Source of the DNA: an uncultured Rikenellaceae bacterium
GTDB lineage: Bacteria > Bacteroidota > Bacteroidia > Bacteroidales > Rikenellaceae
DNA: 10,135 nucleotides
Assembly: GCA_910588925.1 (NCBI GenBank)
Contig: CAJURV010000022.1
Location: 16,999-27,133 of the forward strand
Reading direction: 5' to 3'
Numbering within the stretch: the first letter of the stretch is position 1; each line of letters starts with the position of its first letter. The position numbers and the translations under genes were made by a program. Below, in pieces: positions 6,800 to 10,135 of the stretch. Below the pieces are notes generated by a model. It made no database searches. It saw only the letters and a program-made list of their open reading frames with translations, and was not told the origin of the DNA.

Positions 6800-7444
6800 A
6801 TGATAAGAGGCGTTATTTTCGACATGGACGGCGTACTCGTCGACAACAAAGATGTACACATAGAGGCATTCCTGATATTCTGCCGTCGCTACGGCCTGGA
6901 TACAGACACCGAAAGGCTCATGCCACTTTTCGGCATGGGTAACGACGATATTATGAGGGCATTGTTCGGCCGCCCCCTCCCCGCCGAAGATGTAGACCGT
7001 TACTCCAAAGAGAAAGAGAAGATATACAGAGAGATATTCGCCGAACGCATAGCTCCGACACCGGGACTTGTAGATCTGCTCAAAGGGTTGAAAGAGCGAG
7101 GTATAAAGATAGCGGTGGGAAGCTCCGGCATGCGTGCCAACGTCGATTTCGTACTGGAGAGGTGCGGCATAAAGGAGTACTTCGACGCCGTAGCCGACGG
7201 AGATCAGGTGACCAAAGCCAAGCCCGACCCTGAAGTATTCCTACTTGCGGCATCGCTGATGGGATTGCCCAACGAGGAGTGTCTCGTATTCGAGGATTCG
7301 TTTGCAGGCGTAGCGGCGGCACGTGCGGCCGGATCGCCGGTTATAGCGCTCGCCACCACCTTTCCCCGCGAGAGACACGACGACTACGACATGATCATAG
7401 ACGACTTCACCGATATAGACGCATCGGTACTCGACAGATTCTAA
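6800..7444 (+). CDS. HAD-superfamily phosphatase, beta-phosphoglucomutase-like
   Basis: A 214-residue cytosolic hydrolase with the beta-phosphoglucomutase/phosphatase architecture (HAD subclass I, helical cap after motif I). Motif I is DMDGVLVD (8-15), with nucleophile Asp8 and acid/base Asp10. The cap covers about residues 17-85. Motif II is VGSSG (106-110), with Ser108 or Ser109 the phosphate-binding residue. Motif III Lys141 lies in KAKPDPEVF. Motif IV is FEDSFAG (164-170), with Glu165 and Asp166 binding Mg2+. All catalytic residues are present, and DSxxG after motif IV is typical of the PGMB-like group. Substrate cannot be read from sequence; sugar phosphates are common in this group. The ATG at 6800 sits ~46 nt downstream of a perfect promoter. 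The M20 peptidase starts 29 nt after its stop, so they likely form an operon. Ile codons are 12 ATA, 2 ATT, 1 ATC. Confidence 0.93.
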   Translation: MIRGVIFDMDGVLVDNKDVHIEAFLIFCRRYGLDTDTERLMPLFGMGNDDIMRALFGRPLPAEDVDRYSKEKEKIYREIFAERIAPTPGLVDLLKGLKERGIKIAVGSSGMRANVDFVLERCGIKEYFDAVADGDQVTKAKPDPEVFLLAASLMGLPNEECLVFEDSFAGVAAARAAGSPVIALATTFPRERHDDYDMIIDDFTDIDASVLDRF

Positions 7445-7473
7445 AAGCCAGTAACGAACAAACACACATATAT

Positions 7474-8838
7474 ATGAAAAAAGCCATATCGTACGCAAAA
7501 CAGAACCACGACCGCTTCATAAACGATCTTTTCGCACTAATGCGAATCCCATCCATAAGCGCACTACCCTCTCACTCCGCCGACATGACGCGCTGTGCCG
7601 AGGCTATCCGCGAAAGACTCGCCAAGGCCGGTGCGGACCATGCCGAGGTGATGCCGACAACCGGAGCACCAGTGGTGTACGCCAGCAAAACGGTAGACCC
7701 TAAGGCCAAAACCGTCCTCATATACGGCCACTACGACGTAATGCCCGTAGAACCGTTGGAGCTATGGACCACACCGCCTTTCGAACCCGAGATACGCGAT
7801 GGTAAGATATGGGGGCGCGGAGCCGACGACGACAAAGGACAAGGTTTCATGCACATAGCCGCTTTCGAGGCGTTGGTTGCCGGCGGAGAGCTTCCGTGCA
7901 ACGTCAAATTCCTGTTCGAAGGCGAGGAGGAGATCGGCTCTCCGGCACTCAACGTATGGTGCGAGGAGCACAAGGAGCTATTGGCCGCCGACCTTATACT
8001 CGTATCGGACACCTCCATGGCCTCGCTCGACTGCCCCACTGTAACATGCGGATTGCGCGGACTCGCCTATCTCGACATGACCGTAACAGGGCCCGACCGC
8101 GACCTGCACTCCGGCCTGTTCGGAGGTGCGGTAGCCAACCCCATAGACGTACTCGCCAGACTGATTGCCGGACTGCACGACGACAACGGACGCGTCACCA
8201 TAGAGGGCTTCTACGACGACGTAGTGGAGCTGACCGCAGAGGAGCGCGCCGAGATAGCCAAACGCCCGTTCGACGAGGAGGCCTACCGCAGCAGCCTCAA
8301 AGTGGGAGCCTTGCAAGGCGAGACCGGCTACACTACTCCCGAGCGTACCGGTGTACGTCCCGCATTGGATGTCAACGGAATATGGGGCGGACACATAGGC
8401 GAGGGCTCCAAAACAGTGATACCCTCACAGGCTCACGCCAAAGTGTCGATGCGTCTGGTTGCCAACCAAGACCACAACAAGATCGCCGAACTTTTCATAA
8501 AACACATCGAACGAGAGGCACCCGCTTCGGTAAAGGTAGAGGTTACGCCCTCGCACGGAGGCGCCCCATACATGATGTCGCCGTCGCACCCCGCATACAA
8601 AGCCGCCTCCAAAGCCATAGAAGACGTTCTCGGCAAACCGGCGCTACCTTTCTTCAGTGGCGGCAGCATACCCGTCATAAGCAAGATGTCGGCCCTGTTA
8701 GGCACCAAAGCCCTTCTGCTCGGCTTCGGACTCGGAAGCGACAACACCCACTCGCCGGACGAAAACTACCCGGTAGAGAACTTCGAGAAAGGCATAGAGA
8801 CTATTATAAGGTTCTATTGTTACTATTTCGGACAGTAA
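7474..8838 (+). CDS. M20 family metallodipeptidase (carnosinase-like dinuclear zinc dipeptidase)
   Basis: 454 residues. Members hydrolyse dipeptides or short peptides in the cytosol using two metal ions. Ligands and catalytic residues are all visible: His86 and Asp88 in YGHYDVMPVEP, bridging Asp119 in GRGADDDKGQ, general base Glu152 and ligand Glu153 in FEGEEEIGS, Asp179 in VSDTSM, and His426 in SDNTHSPDENY. The lid/dimerisation domain (about 190-310) contains DLHSGLFGG with the conserved His212, which in carnosinase-type enzymes reaches the partner's active site. Length fits the family (~450-470). The frame is open upstream, but those codons overlap the HAD gene and look unrelated; the ATG at 7474 gives the natural N-terminus MKKAISYAKQ. 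Upstream bases are A-rich without a Shine-Dalgarno. No signal peptide is seen. It shares a promoter with the HAD gene and ends at a strong terminator. Confidence 0.96.
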   Translation: MKKAISYAKQNHDRFINDLFALMRIPSISALPSHSADMTRCAEAIRERLAKAGADHAEVMPTTGAPVVYASKTVDPKAKTVLIYGHYDVMPVEPLELWTTPPFEPEIRDGKIWGRGADDDKGQGFMHIAAFEALVAGGELPCNVKFLFEGEEEIGSPALNVWCEEHKELLAADLILVSDTSMASLDCPTVTCGLRGLAYLDMTVTGPDRDLHSGLFGGAVANPIDVLARLIAGLHDDNGRVTIEGFYDDVVELTAEERAEIAKRPFDEEAYRSSLKVGALQGETGYTTPERTGVRPALDVNGIWGGHIGEGSKTVIPSQAHAKVSMRLVANQDHNKIAELFIKHIEREAPASVKVEVTPSHGGAPYMMSPSHPAYKAASKAIEDVLGKPALPFFSGGSIPVISKMSALLGTKALLLGFGLGSDNTHSPDENYPVENFEKGIETIIRFYCYYFGQ

Positions 8839-8870
8839 CGGTAAAACCGTGTGATATTTAGGGTACATTC

Positions 8871-8913
8871 AAGGCCTGCCGGCAGTTCTTTTACTTTCCG
8901 ACAGGCCTTTTTT
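8871..8913 (+). terminator. Strong rho-independent terminator after the dipeptidase gene
   Basis: AAGGCCTG (8871-8878) pairs perfectly with CAGGCCTT (8902-8909). The stem continues past one mismatch by three further pairs (CGG 8880-8882 with CCG 8898-8900). Six Ts follow (8908-8913). It ends the HAD-dipeptidase operon about 33 nt after the stop codon. Confidence 0.92.
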
Positions 8914-9402
8914 CATTCCGGTGAGACTTCAGACGGAGCCTTTAAGTGGATTCTCAGGGAAGGTACTTTCGTAACTCGACAAAAATAGCCAAAAAACAAG
9001 GAGGTACATTAAAAATGGTCACGATCCCTTTTTTACATCGATATTCAATGATGCTACATACATTATGGAAAGCACCTCATGTACATTATGCAACTCGTGG
9101 TAAGTTGATTCGGCTATTATTACTTTAGAGATAAAAATCAAACATTTACATTATATGTTGGCGAGACGATAAGATACCTATAAAACCCACTAAAAGTATG
9201 CGCATTAGCCGAACTACCCATGCGGCACGAGGTGCTGCTCCGCGATACCCTCCACGAATTAACCCGACAGAGGTTGGAATAGCCCCCGGCGAGCAAATAC
9301 CATCACTCCACACCCAAAGACATGCGCATTAACCGCAAGTCGCAGGCATGCTTACCCGCGTACACAACCGCAGACCGCAGGGTGCCGAAGTTTTTTAGAC
9401 CT
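8914..9402. other. Gene-poor region after the dipeptidase operon
   Basis: Apart from the small ORF at 9015-9128, nothing recognisable is coded here. The stretch of about 8980-9200 is clearly more AT-rich than the operon before it and contains four TACATTA heptamers (9005, 9059, 9082, 9147). A 14-nt near-direct repeat, ATGCGCATTA(G/A)CCG, occurs at 9198-9211 and 9322-9335 with one mismatch. No tRNA, transposase fragment or integrase was seen. Confidence 0.55.
9003..9128 (+). CDS. Possible small ORF (37 aa) behind a perfect Shine-Dalgarno
   Basis: I do not recognise this peptide. The ATG is at 9015-9017, and AAGGAGG ends at 9004, leaving 10 nt to the start codon. The listed interval begins inside that ribosome binding site; the coding part is 9015-9128. 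The predicted product begins MVTIPFLHRYSMMLHTLW and ends RGKLIRLLLL. It is basic and His/Leu-rich, with no family resemblance I can name. Codons are A/T-rich (TTA, CAT, ACA) unlike the upstream operon. Genes in this phylum rarely use such a strong Shine-Dalgarno, so it may be a leader peptide, an acquired fragment, or a chance frame. No promoter matching the host consensus was found ahead of it. Confidence 0.3.
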   Translation, partial: GTLKMVTIPFLHRYSMMLHTLWKAPHVHYATRGKLIRLLLL

Positions 9403-9515
9403 CAAAAATCGTCGATCGCGGGCGTGTGCCACCGGAGCGAATGTGCTCACCGGAGGTTATTGAACTTAACTGAAACCGGAGTAAACAGAAGAGGCTGTGC
9501 CTCCGGCGATTTTTG
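9403..9515. other. Possible structured RNA or DNA fold (three-way junction)
   Basis: CAAAAATCG (9403-9411) is the exact reverse complement of CGATTTTTG (9507-9515). Directly inside it on the 3' side, CCTCCGG (9500-9506) is the exact complement of CCGGAGG (9450-9456). The remaining 5' segment holds GAGC (9435-9438) with GCTC (9445-9448). A short hairpin GAGGC-TGT-GCCTC (9491-9503) competes with the second stem. Adjacent stems abutting without a gap are what a folded RNA would show. A 66-codon open frame crosses it but looks like shadow translation. Confidence 0.35.
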
Positions 9516-9700
9516 CGGCTGAAAAGCGACGGAAGCAACCTCACGTTAACTGAAACCCACGCACACAAGCTAACAATTCATGCGTTCAGAGATCGCGTAC
9601 ATAACTAAACTTCACGAAAACTTCCTCCCCGTACGCCCATGACCTATAAAATCCCTAACGCGTCCCCGGAGGGGATGCACCCGCACGAGCAATACAAAAA

Positions 9701-9820
9701 CGTCCCCAACAAAAACAAGCAACCTCTAATACCGAAAAAACACAAACTTCCAACTACACTAAACACAACCGCAAAAGACAAAGCACAAAACACTGCCTAA
9801 CAACTACCGACCAAAACGCC
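9701..9820. other. A+C-rich, G- and T-poor tract
   Basis: By direct count 100 of 120 bases are A or C (83%); in 9721-9780 only 3 G and 7 T occur. There is no start codon with a useful frame. As RNA from the plus strand it would be largely unstructured; as the minus strand it is G/T-rich. It separates the possible fold at 9403-9515 from the hairpin cluster at 9889-10039. Confidence 0.7.
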
Positions 9821-9844
9821 GCAAGGCGTATTACAATAGAAAGA

Positions 9845-10135
9845 GCCACGAGCGAAGCGAGAGGCAATCAAACACAATTCCGCCGTCCCATCCCGAGGTA
9901 CGAGGGATGAGCGGGCCGGAGCCTCCCCTCTCGGAGGCCCGCTTACACGGTCGGTTATTTATAGAAAGCATCGCTTTTAAAGATATTCCGTGTCTCTCGC
10001 AAAACCCACGCTTAAGCGGTCCCCCGCAGGCTCCGGCCCTATGAATCGCTTCAACTCCACGCAAACAGTCCACCTCCCGCAAAAAAGACCTTTTCATAAG
10101 GAATCCTTGTCTATGGCCCTCGCTCCGCTCGGGCC
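9845..10135. repeat. Nested inverted repeats with a dense hairpin cluster
   Basis: Outer arms: the 13-mer CGAGCGAAGCGAG (9849-9861) has a 12/13 inverted copy at 10119-10131, each flanked by GCC/GGC-type ends. Inner arms: GGGCCGGAGCCT (9913-9924) has an exact inverted copy at 10028-10039. Between them are local hairpins: CATCCC 9889-9894 with GGGATG 9904-9909; AGCGGGCC 9910-9917 with GGCCCGCT 9936-9943; ACACGG 9945-9950 with CCGTGT 9988-9993, enclosing AAAGC-ATC-GCTTT (9965-9977); and GCGG-TCCC-CCGC (10016-10027). The last five bases form a further hairpin with 10115-10119. The right end may continue beyond the window. It could be a MITE-like repeat, a structured RNA or a dispersed intergenic repeat. 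Confidence 0.5.

Noticed and set aside
6517..6861. Minus-strand ORF between the divergent promoters
   Set aside because: It runs across the HAD promoter and start, has no supporting start context and no recognisable domain.
7279..7473. 65-residue N-terminal extension of the M20 peptidase frame
   Set aside because: It lies inside the HAD gene in another frame and is Arg/His-rich shadow translation. The family N-terminus begins at 7474.
7809..8861. 350-codon ORF in another frame over the dipeptidase gene
   Set aside because: Arg-rich low-complexity product typical of an out-of-frame reading of the GC-rich dipeptidase gene, whose own product has every catalytic residue.
9322..9522. 66-codon plus-strand ORF in the tail
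   Set aside because: No ribosome binding site, no family resemblance, begins inside a short direct repeat and crosses the possible folded element.
9845..10135. CRISPR array or rRNA/tRNA gene as the source of the repeats
   Set aside because: Repeats are inverted and irregular in spacing, not direct with uniform spacers. No tRNA T-loop or conserved rRNA stretch could be found.

Overview
The window looks like a chromosomal segment of a Bacteroidota bacterium, most likely order Bacteroidales. The protein sequences (Tmk, SufS, ComM/YifB-type ATPase) have Bacteroidota character. Two promoters match the Bacteroidota form TTTG-N19-21-TAnnTTTG, and the housekeeping genes lack Shine-Dalgarno sequences. 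Isoleucine is coded mostly by ATA despite moderate GC (12 of 15 Ile codons in the HAD gene). A family-level assignment such as Rikenellaceae would be a guess.

Layout, left to right. (1) Positions 1-2158, plus strand: the 3' part of a SufS cysteine desulfurase, then after 5 nt a class III Fic AMP-transferase carrying its own C-terminal inhibitory helix, then thymidylate kinase, closed by a strong intrinsic terminator (2184-2220). (2) Positions 2392-5642, plus strand: a ComM/YifB AAA+ ATPase followed by a ComEC/Rec2 DNA-uptake channel that lacks the C-terminal metallo-beta-lactamase-like domain and has no ATG start. These two genes represent the uptake and recombination steps of natural transformation. 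(3) Positions 5639-6433, minus strand: a secreted, shortened sulfatase-fold protein without the usual catalytic residues, convergent with comEC with overlapping stop codons, and driven by a well-formed promoter. (4) Positions 6723-8913, plus strand: a promoter, a beta-phosphoglucomutase-like HAD phosphatase, an M20 dinuclear-zinc dipeptidase, and a strong terminator.

(5) Positions 8914-10135 contain no convincing conserved gene, yet are not featureless. They hold an AT-rich patch with a 37-codon ORF behind a perfect AAGGAGG ribosome binding site (atypical for this phylum), four TACATTA heptamers, a possible three-way-junction RNA fold (9403-9515), a 120-nt stretch that is 83% A+C (9701-9820), and a dense run of hairpins within larger inverted repeats (9845-10135) that reaches the window edge.

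Most of the window is ordinary core metabolism. The parts that deserve a second look are the Fic gene tucked behind sufS, the comM-comEC pair, the sulfatase-like pseudoenzyme, and the structured 1.2-kb gene-free tail. I found no CRISPR array, transposase, integrase, tRNA or rRNA, and no clear evidence of a new multi-gene system.
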